Shown here piece after piece: positions 21,235 to 32,329 of a DNA stretch of 64,000 nucleotides. The notes beneath the pieces were generated by a model. It saw only the letters and a list, made by a program, of their open reading frames with translations, was not told the DNA's origin and ran no database searches. Source of the stretch: Chrysemys picta bellii (Eukaryota; Chordata; Testudines; Emydidae); NCBI RefSeq assembly GCF_011386835.1, contig NW_027053043.1, positions 1 to 64,000 on the forward strand, written 5' to 3'. How positions within the stretch are numbered: position 1 is the first letter of the stretch; every line of letters starts with the position of its first letter. A program made the translations under genes and the position numbers.

Positions 21235-21418
21235 AATTAATACACTTTATGGCCAGAAGAGACCTTTAGAGCATCTCATCTAACCCCCTGCATATCATAG
21301 GCTTCCTGTATAGGACAATAGTAACTTCTTGGGCACAAACATTCCAGAAAGGCATCTAGTTTCATTCAATGACTTCAAGAGATGGAGAATCCACCACTTT
21401 CCCTTTCACTGAGTGCCA
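21235..21418 (-). pseudogene. antisense relic of an old CR1 3' end (one per monomer)
   Basis: Read on the minus strand this stretch encodes VVDSPSLDV-like residues followed by RLDAFLE. That matches the conserved CR1 ORF2 tail ([17 protein letters not shown]) seen in the younger copies here, and a CR1-like 3' UTR follows ('gccagaagagacc' in the plus sense). It is too degraded to hold a frame. Equivalents lie near 17635, 19135, 23645, 28475, 30055, 31690, 37135, 38635, 43690, 46235, 51065, 52570, 57640 and 59265. It therefore predates the macrosatellite. Confidence 0.65.
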
Positions 21419-22102
21419 GGGGGCTCCATTTCCCCTTCCACTAGCTCCCCATTTACAGTGAGCCAGAGCAGTACCTGCAACAGGGAGCGGGAGTTGCTGA
21501 AGGCCTCAGAGGCACAACCCCTGCAGTGTCTCTGGCACCTGGCGCAAGTGATGGATGATGCGGAGCTGGTGCCTCACTTTGGCCGTGACGCCCTCCTGCA
21601 GCAAGGGAATGAGAACCAGTCAGACTCAAACGCCCCGAGGAATCAGGGGGAATTAAGGGCATCTGGAACCAGCAGTATTTCCACTCAGCACCTGCCCAAC
21701 GCTGAGGGATAAATTCACCTCCTGAAACCCAGAATGGAGTCTTCTTGTCCTTTCTAGTAACCTCCAGTGCCAATCCCCCTCCTTCTAGAGTGAGCTCCTG
21801 CTACCTCCCCCTCAGTGTCCTTGACAGCTGTTCCACCTCCAAACCACAGCTTAAGTCATCAGAAACCTCTTCTAGACCCCCACCAAGGTTGGGCTGGGAG
21901 GCGGGTCTAGCAGTGGGGGCAGGAGGGATTCTGGCAGCAGTGAAGTGGGTTGCGGGGAGGTTGAGATCTTGCCCAAGTCATCCGAGACACTAACGCTAAG
22001 CCACAGGATGGCAGCATCTAGTGTCTGTGGAGTCCAAGCACTATTTCAACCCCACAGTTTTGGATGAACTTCCCACAAGAGGAGGTGAAGATCACCCCCA
22101 GC

Positions 22103-22104
<2 letters not shown>

Positions 22105-22137
<33 letters not shown>
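22105..22137. repeat. (CA)n microsatellite, M5
   Basis: About 16 CA units sit at the conserved monomer position. The counterpart in M12 (44572-44587) is half as long. Confidence 0.95.
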
Positions 22138-22139
<2 letters not shown>

Positions 22140-22653
22140 CACTCCTGGTGGTGGGAGGGGAACAGGAGAAAGGACAAAAGAAGTAAGAGATGAAGAGAAA
22201 GGAAGGAGGGATGGTGGAAAAGGTAAAACGAAAAGGACAAGCCCTAATGTCCCCAGTGATTCCACGGGACAAAATCCCGTGTCGACTACAAAATTCTGTC
22301 ACCTTGAACTAGTGTTTTCCATGCCTAGAATTCAACGGGCACCAGGTGGATCAGACTGAGCAGGTTCAAAAACCTCTTGGAGGCTCTTACCTTCTAAACA
22401 GGGACGTCTGTTTTCTAGTAAAATCAGTAAAAGGGAAGGAGAAAACTCGAAAGAGGCTCCTGCTCGCACTCACATACGTGAACCCTAATACTCTCTCAGT
22501 ACTCAAAGAGAGACCTCGAGAAGGAGACTTGCTAAAGCAAAGCCACAGGGGTCTCTGAGGTTTCCCTGGCCCTGCGCCCCTGACTGATGTCAGCATCTCT
22601 CTCTGAGGTCACCACCTCCCTAACACCTTTGACCAATACGCTGAGATACTGCA

Positions 22654-23449
22654 TGTAGCGGGGCGGCCTGGCTCCCAGGCGCCCCAGGAAGTCAAGGCCA
22701 CCGCGGCCTGTCCCCACCCCCCGGAAGTCAAGGGGCGGGACAGGAAGTATAAAGGCCAAGCCACAGCGCTCAGTAGCTGGCCGGCAGCGGGAGAGGACAG
22801 ACGCTGGTGCCCGAGCTCCCGCGGACCTGAGCCTGCCGAGAGCCCGGTATCCTGAGGAACGGTCTGAGCTTCCCCCGCCAAGGGCCCAGAGGGAGTGACA
22901 GACCTACCTGCTGCTCGGGGCCCGGAGGAGCCCATGATCTGCGACCCAGCAGACGGAACTCAGGAGGAACAGGTACCCATGGAGGAGGAGATGGGAAGTG
23001 GCCCGGGGATAGCAGACCCCGAACCCATGTCAGTGTGTTGCGGTCAGGATCCCCACTGACTGCGCGGCAGACGGACTGCTGCGGATAGGGCCCCGGGCTG
23101 GAACACAGTGGAGTGGGTGGGCCTGTGTTCCCCCCTGCCACCCCGTGCTGGGTGGCAGTCTCTCCTCCTCCTTGTCCAAGGGGCCTGGGCCTCTGACTGA
23201 CGATTGGTTTGCTGCCCCGCCCTGACCTAGGGCCTGGGCTAACCCAAACTGACCCAGCTCCTGCTACAAGGCCTGGGCCGCTGACTGACTACTGGTTTGT
23301 TCCCCGCCCTGACCCAGGGCCGGAGCTGTTGATTGTGTGCTCAGCCCCTACCCAAAGGTCTGGGCCCTAACTGTTATTCGCTTTGTAGCGGGGCGCCCTG
23401 GCTCCCAGGTACCCCAGGAAGGGACGAGCCCCACCCCGGAACTACTACA
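22654..23449 (+). mobile_element. GC-rich LTR-like element (solo), TGTAG...CTACA
   Basis: This 796-bp GC-rich insert begins TGTAG and ends CTACA (perfect inverted termini). It is flanked by an exact 5-bp target duplication CTGCA (22649-22653 and 23450-23454), which rebuilds the empty site found in other monomers. A TATA-like 'agtataaagg' lies near 22747. Its first ~38 bp recur imperfectly near the 3' end (23385-23423), so it may be a solo LTR with an internal duplication or a very short element with degenerate terminal repeats. No convincing ORF is present. Confidence 0.75.
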
Positions 23450-24994
23450 CTGCAAAAGGCCTTTGTGATGTCACTGCCACACCCACCCATCCCCTGAAGT
23501 GCTAATGTCCTGCTGCTGGCCTGACACTTTGAAGGTTGCAGCTACTCTCTGTGGATCACCCCACTCGATGCGTCTTCATTCTAGGAAGCAAGCCGGCTAG
23601 ACAGTAAAGCATCAGAGGCTGCTCCCAATGCTACACTTAGTGTTTCCAAAATTACTACACTTTATGGCCAGAAGAGACCTTTAGAACATCTCATCTAACC
23701 CCCTGCATATCATAGGCTTCCTGTATAGTACAATAGGTACTTTTTGGGCACACACATTCCAGAAAGGCATCTAGTCTTCATGAAATGACATCAAGAGATG
23801 GAGAATCCACCACTTTCCCTTTTACTGAGTGCCAGGGGGCTCCATTTCCCCTTCCACTAGCTCGCCATTTACAGTGAGCCAGAGCAGTACCTGCAGCAGG
23901 GAGCGGGAGTTGCTGATGGCCTCAGAGGCACAGCCCCTGCAGTGTCTAAGGCACCTGGCACAAGTGCCGGATGATGCAGAGCTGGTGCATCACTCTGGCC
24001 ATGACGTCCTCCTGCTGTAAGGGAACGAGAACCTGTCAAAGACTCAAACGCCCCGAGGAATCAGGGGGAATTAAGGGCATCTGGAACCAGCAGTATTTCC
24101 ACCCAGCACCTCCCCACCACTGAGGGATGAATTCACCTCCTGAACCCCAGAATGGAGTCTTCTTGTCCTTTCTAGTAACCTCCAGTGCCAACCCCCCTCC
24201 TTGAAGGATGAGATCCTGCTACTTCCCCCTCAGTGCCCTTGACAGCTGTTCCACCTCCAAACCACAGCTCAAGTTATCAGAACCCTCTTCTCCACCCCAA
24301 CCCAGGTTGGGCAGGGAGGCGGCTCTAGCAGGGGGGGCAGGAGGGATTCTGCCAGCAGTGAAGTGGGTTGCGGGGAGGTTGAGATCTTGCCCCAATCATC
24401 CCAGACACTAATGCTAAGCCACAGGATGGCAGCATCTAGTGTCATTGGAGTTCAAGCACTATTTCAACCTCACAGTTTTGGATCAACTTCCCACAAGGGG
24501 AGGTGAAGAGCACCCCCAGCAACACACACACACACACACACACCCACCCCACTCCTGGTGGTGGCAGGTGAACAGGAGAAAGGACAAAAGAAGTAAGAGA
24601 TGAAGAGAAAGGAAGGAGGGATGGAGGAAAAGGTAAAACGAAAATGACAAACACTAATGTCTCCTGTGATTCTACGGGACAAAATCCCACAGAGGGAATA
24701 AAATTCTGCCACCTTAACCTAGTGTTTTCCATGCCTAGAATTCAGCTGGCACCAGATGGATCAGACTGAGCAGGTTCCAAAACCTCTTGGAGGCTCTTAC
24801 CTTCTAAATAGGGACGTCTGTTTTCTAGTAAAATCCGTCAAAGGAAAGGAGAAAACTCCAAAGAGGCTCCTGCTCGCTCTCACACATGTGAACACTAATA
24901 CTCTCTCAGTCCTCAAAGAGAGACCTCGAGAAGGAGACTTGCTGAAGCAATAACAGACACTTGGTGGGATAACTCACATGACTGGAGTACTGTC

Positions 24995-27900
24995 ATGGAT
25001 GGATATAAACTGTTCAGGAAGGACAGGCAGGGCAGAAAAGGTGGGGGAGTTGCATTGTATGTAAGAGAGGAGTATGAGTGCTCAGAGGTCCGGTATGAAA
25101 CTGTAGAAAAACCTGAGAGTCTCTGGATAAAGTTGAGAAGTGTGAGCAACAAGGGGGATGTCACGGTTGGAGTCTGGTATAGACCACCAGACCAGGGGGA
25201 TGAGGTGGACGAGGCTTTCTTCTGGCAACTAGCAGAAGTTGCTAGATCGCAGGCCCTGGTTCTCATGGGAGACTTTAATCACCCTGATATCTGCTAGGAG
25301 AGCAATACAGCGGTGCACAGACAATCCAGGAAGTTTTTGGAAAGTGTAGGGCACAATTTCCTGGTGCAAGTGCTGGAGGAACCAACTAGGGGCAGAGCTT
25401 TTCTCGACCTGCTGCTCACAAACAGGGAAGAATTAGTAGGGGAAGCAAAAGTGGATGGGAACCTGGGAGGCAGTGACCATGAGATGGTCGAGTTCAGGAT
25501 CCTGACACAAGGACGAAAGGAGAGCAGCAGAATACGGACCCTGGACTTCAGAAAAGCAGACTTTGACTCCCTCAGGGAACAGATGGGCAGGATCCCCTGG
25601 GAGAATAACATGAAGGGTAAAGGGGTCCAGGAGAGCTGGCTGTATTTTAAAGAATCCTTATTGCGGTTGCAGGAACAAACCATCCCAATGTGTAGAAAGA
25701 ATAGTAAATATGGCAGGCGACCAGCTTGGCTAAACAGTGAAATCCTTGCTGATCTTAAACGCAAAAAAGAAGTTTACAAGAAGTGGAAGATTGGACAAAT
25801 GACCAGGGAGGAGTATAAAAATATTGCTCAGGCATGCAGGAGTGAAATCAGGAAGGCCAAATCACACTTGGAGTTGCAGCTAGCAAGAGATGTTAAGAGT
25901 AACAAGAAGGGTTTCTTCAGGTATGTTAGCAACAAGAAGAAAGTCAAGGAAAGTGTGGGCCCCTTACTGAATGAGGGAGGCAACCTAGTGACTGAGGATG
26001 TGGAAAAAGCTAATGTACTCAATGCTTTTTTTGCCTCTGTCTTCACGAACAAGGTCAGCTCCCAGACTGCTGCACTGGGCAGCACAATATGGGGAGAAGG
26101 TGACCAGCCCTCTGTGGAGAAAGAAGTGGTTCGGGACTATTTAGAAAAACTGGACGTGCACAACTCCATGGGGCTGGATGCGCTGCATCCGAAGGTGCTA
26201 AAGGACTTGGCGGATGAGATTGCACAGCCATTAGCCATTATTTTTGAAAACTCATGGCGATCGAGGGAGGTCCCGGATGACTGGAAAAAGGCTAATGTAG
26301 TGCCCATCTTTAAAAAAGGGAAGGAGGAGGATCCGGGGAACTACAGGCCAGTCAGCCTCACCTCAGTCCCTGGAAAAATCATGGAGCAGGTCCTCAAGGA
26401 ATCAATTATGAAACACTTAGAGGAGAGGAAATTGATCAGGAACAGTCAGCATGGATTCACCAAGGGGAAGTCGTGCCTGACTAACCTAATTGCCTTCTAT
26501 GATGAGATAACTGGCTCTGTGGATGAGGGGAAAGCAGTGGATGTGTTATTCCTTGACTTTAGCAAAGCTTTTGATACGCTCTCCCACAGTATTCTTGCCA
26601 CCAAGTTAAAGAAGTATGGGATGGATGAATGGACTGTAAGGTGGATAGAAAGCTGGCTGGATCGTCGGGCTCAACGGGTAGTGATCAATGGCTCCATGTC
26701 TAGTTGGCAGCCGGTTTCAAGCGGAGTAGTGCCCCAAGGGTCGGTCCTGGGGCCGGTTTTGTTTAATATCTTTATTAATGATCTGGAGGATGGTGTGGAC
26801 TGCACTCTCAGCAAGTTTGCAGATGACACTAAACTAGGAGGCGTGGTAGATACGCTAGAGGGTAGGGATCGGATACAGAGGGACCTAGACAAATTAGAGG
26901 ATTGGGCCGAAAAAAACCTGATGAAGTTCAACAAGGACAAGTGCAGAGTCCTGCACTTAGGACGGAAGAATCCCATGCACTGCTACAGACTAGGGACCGA
27001 ATGGCTAGGTAGCAGTTCTGCAGAAAAGGACCTAGGGGTCACAGTGGACGAGAAGCTGGATATGAGTCAACAGTGTGCTCTTGTTGCCAAGAAGGCTAAC
27101 GGCATTTTGGGCTGTATAAGTAGGGGCATTGCCAGCAGATCGAGGAACGTGATCGTTCCCCTTTATTCGACATTGGTGAGGCCTCATCTGGAATACTGTG
27201 TCCAGTTTTGGGCCTGTGGAAGCAGAGAAAGAGCTCACAGGAAGGGGATGCAATGCATGACAGTTCGTTAGCAAGAGTTAGGCTAACTGTAACCCTAATA
27301 ACGCGAGATTTGTAGAAGCGAGGAATGTGTGAGGCGGGTGAGAAAGAACTGTGTAAGAAGTCATTATGACCTGGTATAGATAAGGTGTAGAAGACCTTGT
27401 GTAGATAAGGTATAGAAAATATTGTATGTTGGCAAGAGTCAAAACAAGTGAAGAAATGAGATATCAAGATGGCCTATGTATAAACAAAACGCAGCTGTCC
27501 CTCGTTATTTCTGTAATGAAAGGTATAAATGCTTGCTGTAATTAGTTACCTGGGAGAGACCTGCTTAGCTCTCTCCCTCTGGGCAATTGTGAGAGTTAAT
27601 AAAGCATCTGACTTGCTGTACCTAAACAAATAGTGAGAACTCTGTTTTTCTCCGACAGGCCCCACACTACAAGAAGGATGTGGAAAAATTGGAAAGAGTC
27701 CAGTGGAGAGCAACAAAAATGATTAGGGGTCTGGAGCACATGACTTATGAGGAGAGGCTGAGGGAACTGGGATTGTTTAGTCTCCAGAAGAGAAGAATGA
27801 GGGGGGATTTGATAGCAGCCTTCAACTACGTGAAGGGGGGTTCCAAAGAGGATGGAGCTCGGTTGTTCTCAGTGGTGGCAGATGACAGAACAAGGAGCAA

Positions 27901-28066
27901 TGGTCTCAAGTTGCAGTGGGGGAGGTCCAGGTTGGATATTAGGAAACACTATTTCACTAGGAGGGTGGTGAAGCACTGGAATGCGTTAACTAGGGAGGTG
28001 GTGGAGTCTCCTTCCTTGGAGGTTTTTAAGGCCCGGCTTGACAAAGCCCTGGCTGGGATGATTTAG
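24995..28066 (+). pseudogene. CR1-A1 ORF2 (partial), one stop and an LTR insertion
   Basis: The frame begins in the endonuclease, with the first motif missing and ITET reading ITDT at the truncation. TAG at 25295-25297 replaces the Trp of DICW. From 25313 the frame stays open for 652 codons with [25 protein letters not shown], a one-residue insertion ([11 protein letters not shown]), FADDTKLGG and HLEYCVQFW. It then enters the solo LTR and stops at 27271. The C-terminal tail continues at 27680-28066 after the LTR. RT catalytic residues are intact, but the protein is truncated at both ends. Confidence 0.9.
27215..27657 (+). mobile_element. solo LTR of a retrovirus-like element (443 bp)
   Basis: The insert begins TGTGG and ends CCGACA (TG...CA). 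It is flanked by the 4-bp target duplication GGCC (27211-27214 and 27658-27661), whose removal rebuilds the CR1-A0 sequence 'tttgggccccacac'. A TATA-like 'ggtataaatgc' is at ~27520 and the polyadenylation signal AATAAA at ~27599, giving the U3-R-U5 order of an LTR. No internal genes remain. A 4-bp duplication fits a gamma/ERV1-like integrase, but the class is an inference. Confidence 0.88.
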
Positions 28067-29251
28067 TTGGGAATTGGTCCTGCTTTGAGGACGGGGTTGG
28101 AGTAGATGACCTCTTGAGGTCCCTTCCAACCCTGATATTCTCTGATTCTATGATTCTATGAAAGTCACAGGGGTCTCTGAGGTTTCCCTGGCCCTAAGCC
28201 CCTGTCCTGCCTGGCTGATGTCAGCATCTCTCTATGAGGTTACCACCTCCCTAACACCTTTGACCAATATGCTGAGGTCCTGCAAAAGACCTTTGTGATA
28301 TCACTGCCACCAATCAAACCCTTAAGTGCTAATGTCCTGCTGCTGGCCTGACACTATGAAGGTTTGAGCTACTCTCTGTGGATCACCCCACTCAATGCGT
28401 CTTCATTCTAGGAAGCAAGTGGGCTAGACAGTAAAACATCAGAGGCTGCTCCCAATGCTACACTCAGTGTTTCCAAAATTAGTAGACTTTATGGCCACAA
28501 GAGACCTTTAGAGCATCTCATCTAAGCCCCTGCATATCATAGGCTTCCTGTATAGTACAATAGTTACTCTTTGGGCACACACATTCCAGAAAGGCATCTA
28601 GTCTTCATTCAATGACATCAAGAGATGGAGAATCCACCACTTTCCCTTTTAGTGAGTGCCAGGGGGCTCCATTTCCCCTTCCACTAGCACGCCATTTACA
28701 GGGAGACAGAGCAGTACCTGCAGCAGGGAGAGGGAGTTGCTGAAGGCCTCAGAGGCGCAGCCCCTGCAGTGTCTCAGGCACCTGGCGCAAGTGGCGGATG
28801 ATGCGGGTGCATCACTTTGGCCGTGACGTCCTCCTCCTGCAAGGGAACGAGAACCTGTCAGAGACTCAAACGCCCCGAGGAATCAGGGGGAATTAAGGGC
28901 ACCTGGAACCAGCAGTATTTAAACTGACTACCTGCCCACCACTGAGGGATGAATTCACCTCCTGAACCCCAGAATGGAGTCTTCTTGTCCTTTCTAGTAA
29001 CCTCCAGTGCCAACCCACCACCTTGTAGGGTGAGCTCCTGCTACCTCCCCCTCAGTACCCTTGACAGCTGTTCTACCTCCAAACCACAGCTCAAGTTATC
29101 AGAACCCTCTTCTCCACCCCAACCCAGGTTGCGCAGGGAGGCGGCCCTAGCAGGGGGGGCAGGAGGGATTCTGCCAGCAGTGAAGTGGGTTCCGGGGAAG
29201 TTGAGATCTTGCCCCAAGTTGTCCCAGACACTAATGCTAAGCCACAGGATG

Positions 29252-30838
29252 GCAGCATCTAGTATCAGTGGAGTCCAAGCACTATTTGAACCCGACAGTT
29301 TTGGATCAACTTCCCACAAGGGGAGGTGAAGAGCACCCCCAGCAAAACACACACCACTCCTGGAGGTGGGAGGGGAACAAGAGAAAGGACAAAAGAAGTA
29401 AGAGATGAAGAGAAAGTAAGGAGGGATGGAGGAAAAGGTAAAACGAAAAGGACAAACCCTAGTGTCCCCAGTGATTCCACGGGACAAAATTCCAGGGAGG
29501 GAATAAAATTCTGCCACCTTAAACTACTGTTTTCCATGCCGAGAATTCAGCTGGCACCAGATGGATCAGACTGAGCAGGTTCCAAAACCTCTTGGAGGCT
29601 CTTACCTTCTAATTTTCAAGTAAAATCAGTAAAAGGAAAGGAGAAAACTCGAAAGAGGCTCCTGCTGGCACTCACATACGTCAACCCTAACACTCTCTCA
29701 GTCCTCAAAAAGAAACCTCGAGAAGGAGACTTGCTGAAGCAAAGCCACAGGGGTCTCTGGGGTTTCCCTGGTCGTAAGCCCCTGTCCTCCCTGGCTGAAG
29801 ACAGCATCTCTCTCTGAGGTCACCACCTCCCTAACACCTTTGACCAGTACGCTGAGGTCCTTGAAAAAGCCTTTGTGATATCACTGCCACACCCAACCAA
29901 ACCCTAAAGTGCTCATGTCCTGCTGCTGGCCTGACACTTTGAAGGTTTGAGCTACGCTCTGTGGATCACACCACAAAATTCGTCTTCATTCTAGGAAGCA
30001 AGCTAGCTAGACAGTAAAACATCAGAGGCTGCTCCCAATACTACACTCAGTGTTTCCAAAAGTAGGAGACTTTCTGGCCAGAAGAGACCTTTACAGCATC
30101 TCATCTAACCCCCTCCATATCATAGGCTTCCAGTATAGTACAATAGTTACTTTTTGGGCACACACATTCCAGAAAGGCATCTAGTCTTCAATCAATTACA
30201 TCAAGAGTTGGAGAATCCACCACTTTCCCTTTTAGTGAGTGCCAGGGGGCTCCATTTCCCCTTCCACTAGCTCCCCATTTACAGTGAGACAGAGCAGTAC
30301 CTGCAGCAGGGAGAGGGAGTTGCTAAGGCCTCAGAGGAACAGCCCCTGCAGTGTCTCAGGCACATGGCGTAAGTGCCGGATGATGCGGAGCTGGTGCATC
30401 CCTTTGGCCGTGACGTCCTCCTCCTGCAAGGGAACGAGAACCTGTCAGAGACTCAAATGCCCCGAGGAATCAGGGGCAATTAAGGACACCTGGAACCAGC
30501 AGTATTTACACCCAGCACCTGCCCACCACTGAGGGATGAATTCACCTCCTGAACCCCAGAATGGAGTCGTCTTCTCCTTTCTAGTTATCTCCAGTGCCAA
30601 CCCCCGTCCTTGTAGGGTGAGCTCCTGCTACCTCCCCCTCAGTGCCCTTGACAGCTGTTCCACCTCCAAACCACAGCTCAAGTTATCAGAACCCTGTTCT
30701 CCACCCCCACCCAGGTTGGGCAGGGAGGCGGCTCTAGCAGGGGGGGCAGGTGGGATTCTGGCAGCAGTGAAGTGGGTTGCGGGGAGGTTGAGATCTTGCC
30801 CCAAGTCATCCCAGACACTAATGCTAAACCACACGATG
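29252..30838 (+). repeat. macrosatellite M7 (no insertion)
   Basis: At 1587 bp this is the cleanest complete monomer in the window and a good reference. The (CA)n tract has shrunk to about four repeats. The '...ggacg' part of the 'aacagggacgtctg' block is deleted near 29612. Confidence 0.88.
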
Positions 30839-30930
30839 GCAGCATCTAGTGTCAGTGGAGTCCAAGCACTATTTCAACCATACAGTTTTGGATCAACTCC
30901 CAACAAGGGGAGGTGAAGAGCACCCCCAGC

Positions 30931-30932
<2 letters not shown>

Positions 30933-30977
<45 letters not shown>
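30933..30977. repeat. (CA)n microsatellite, M8
   Basis: About 22 uninterrupted CA units make this one of the two longest runs in the array. M16, the closest relative, has an interrupted run at 58515-58543. Confidence 0.95.
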
Positions 30978-30978
<1 letters not shown>

Positions 30979-32329
30979 ACTCCTGGTGGTGAAAGGGGAA
31001 CAGGAGAAAGGACAAAAGAAGTAAGAGATGAAGAGAAAGGAAGGAGGGATGGAGGAAAAGGTAAAACGAAAAGGACAAACCCTAATGTCCCCAGTGATTC
31101 TACGGGACAAAATCCCAGGGAGGGAATAAAATTCTGCCATCTTAAACTACTGCTTTCCATGCCTAGAATTCAGCTGGCACCAGATGGATCAGACTGAGCA
31201 GGTTCCAAAACCTCTTGGAGGCTCTTACCTTCTAAATAGGGACGTCAGTTTTCTAGTAAAATCCGTCAAAAGGAAAGGAGAAAACTCGAAAGAGGCTCCT
31301 GCTCACACTCACATACGTCAACCCTAACACTCTCTCAGTCCTCAAAGAGAGACCTCGAGAAGGAGACTTGCTGAAGCAAAGCCACAGGGGTCTCTGAGGT
31401 TTCCCTGGCCCTGTGCTCCTGTCCTGCCAGGCTGATGTCAGCATCTCTCTCGGAGGTCACCACCTCCCTAACACCTTTGACCAATAGGCTGACGTCCTGC
31501 AAAAGGCCTTTGTGATATCACTGCCACACCCACCCTTCCCCGGAAGTGCTAATGTCCTGTTGCTGGGCTGACACTTTGAAGGTTTCAGCTACTCTCTGTG
31601 GATCACCCCACTCAATGCCTGTTCATTCTAGGAAGCAAGCCGGCTAGACGGTAAAACATCAGAGGCTGCTCCCAATGCTACACTCAGTGTTTCCAAAATT
31701 AGGGGACTTTATGGCCAGAAGAGACCTTTAGAGCATCTCATCTAACCCCTTGCATACCATAGGCTTGCTGTATAGTACAATAGTTACTTTTTGGGCACAC
31801 ACATTGCAGAAAGGCATCTAGTCTTCCTTCAATGACATCAAGAGATGTAGAATCCACCACTTTCCCTTTTAGTGAGTGCCACGGGGCTCCATTTCCCTTT
31901 CCACTAGCTCCCCATTTACAGTGAGCCAGAGCAGTACCTGCAGCAGGGAGCGGGAGTTGCTGATGGCCTCAGAGGCACAGCCCCTGCAGTGTCTCAGGAA
32001 TCTGGCGCAAGTGCCGGATGATGCGGAGCTGGTGCATCACTTTTGGCCGTGACGTCCTCCTGCTGCAAGGGAACGAGAACCTGTCAGAGACTCAAACGCC
32101 CCGAGGAATCAGCGGGAATTAAGGGCACCTGGAACCAGCACTACTTCCACCCATCACCTGCCCACCACTGAGGGATAAATTCACCTCCTGAACCCCAGAA
32201 TGGAGTTTTCTTGTCCCTTCTAGTAACCTCCAGTGACAACCCCCCTCCTTGAAGGATGAGCTCCTGCTATCTCCCCCTCAGTGCCCTTGACAGCTGTTCC
32301 ACCTCCAAACCACAGCTCAAGTTATTAGT

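Larger units (their letters stand above)
19919..22010 (+). repeat. macrosatellite M4 (carries single truncated PLE)
   Basis: M4 is ~1.6 kb without the PLE fragment at 20146-20622 and its target duplication. Counterparts: M11 and M15, which hold a PLE dimer at the same site. Confidence 0.85.
22011..24428 (+). repeat. macrosatellite M5 (carries TGTAG...CTACA element)
   Basis: M5 is ~1.62 kb without the 796-bp element and its 5-bp duplication. Counterpart: M12. Confidence 0.85.
24951..28160 (+). mobile_element. CR1 LINE, 5'-truncated (CR1-A1)
   Basis: It starts inside the endonuclease (equivalent to 9581 in CR1-A0) directly after monomer 'gctgaagcaa' and ends with tandem 'attctatg' octamers; the monomer resumes at 'aaagtcacagg'. 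No real target duplication is visible, as usual for CR1. It carries a 443-bp solo LTR at 27215-27657. CR1-A2 (47540-50749) has the same length (3210 bp), break points and insert, so the two are duplicates. Confidence 0.92.
24429..29251 (+). repeat. macrosatellite M6 (carries CR1-A1)
   Basis: M6 is ~1.61 kb without the 3210-bp CR1. Counterpart: M13, with the CR1 at the same base. Confidence 0.85.

Noticed and set aside
22770..23141. 123-codon minus-strand frame in the GC-rich element
   Set aside because: GC-rich DNA has few stop codons by chance; there is no motif, and it lies antisense to the TATA-like box.
28949..29329. Recurrent 80-126-codon plus-strand frame starting MNSPPEPQNG in many monomers
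   Set aside because: It recurs only because the monomer recurs. Length varies with indels, it crosses the (CA)n region, and I see no domain or frame conservation.
30852..31160. Minus-strand frames rich in VCVCVC over the CA repeats
   Set aside because: They are low-complexity translations of (TG)n and the adjacent pyrimidine-rich strand, and appear in more than one frame at once.
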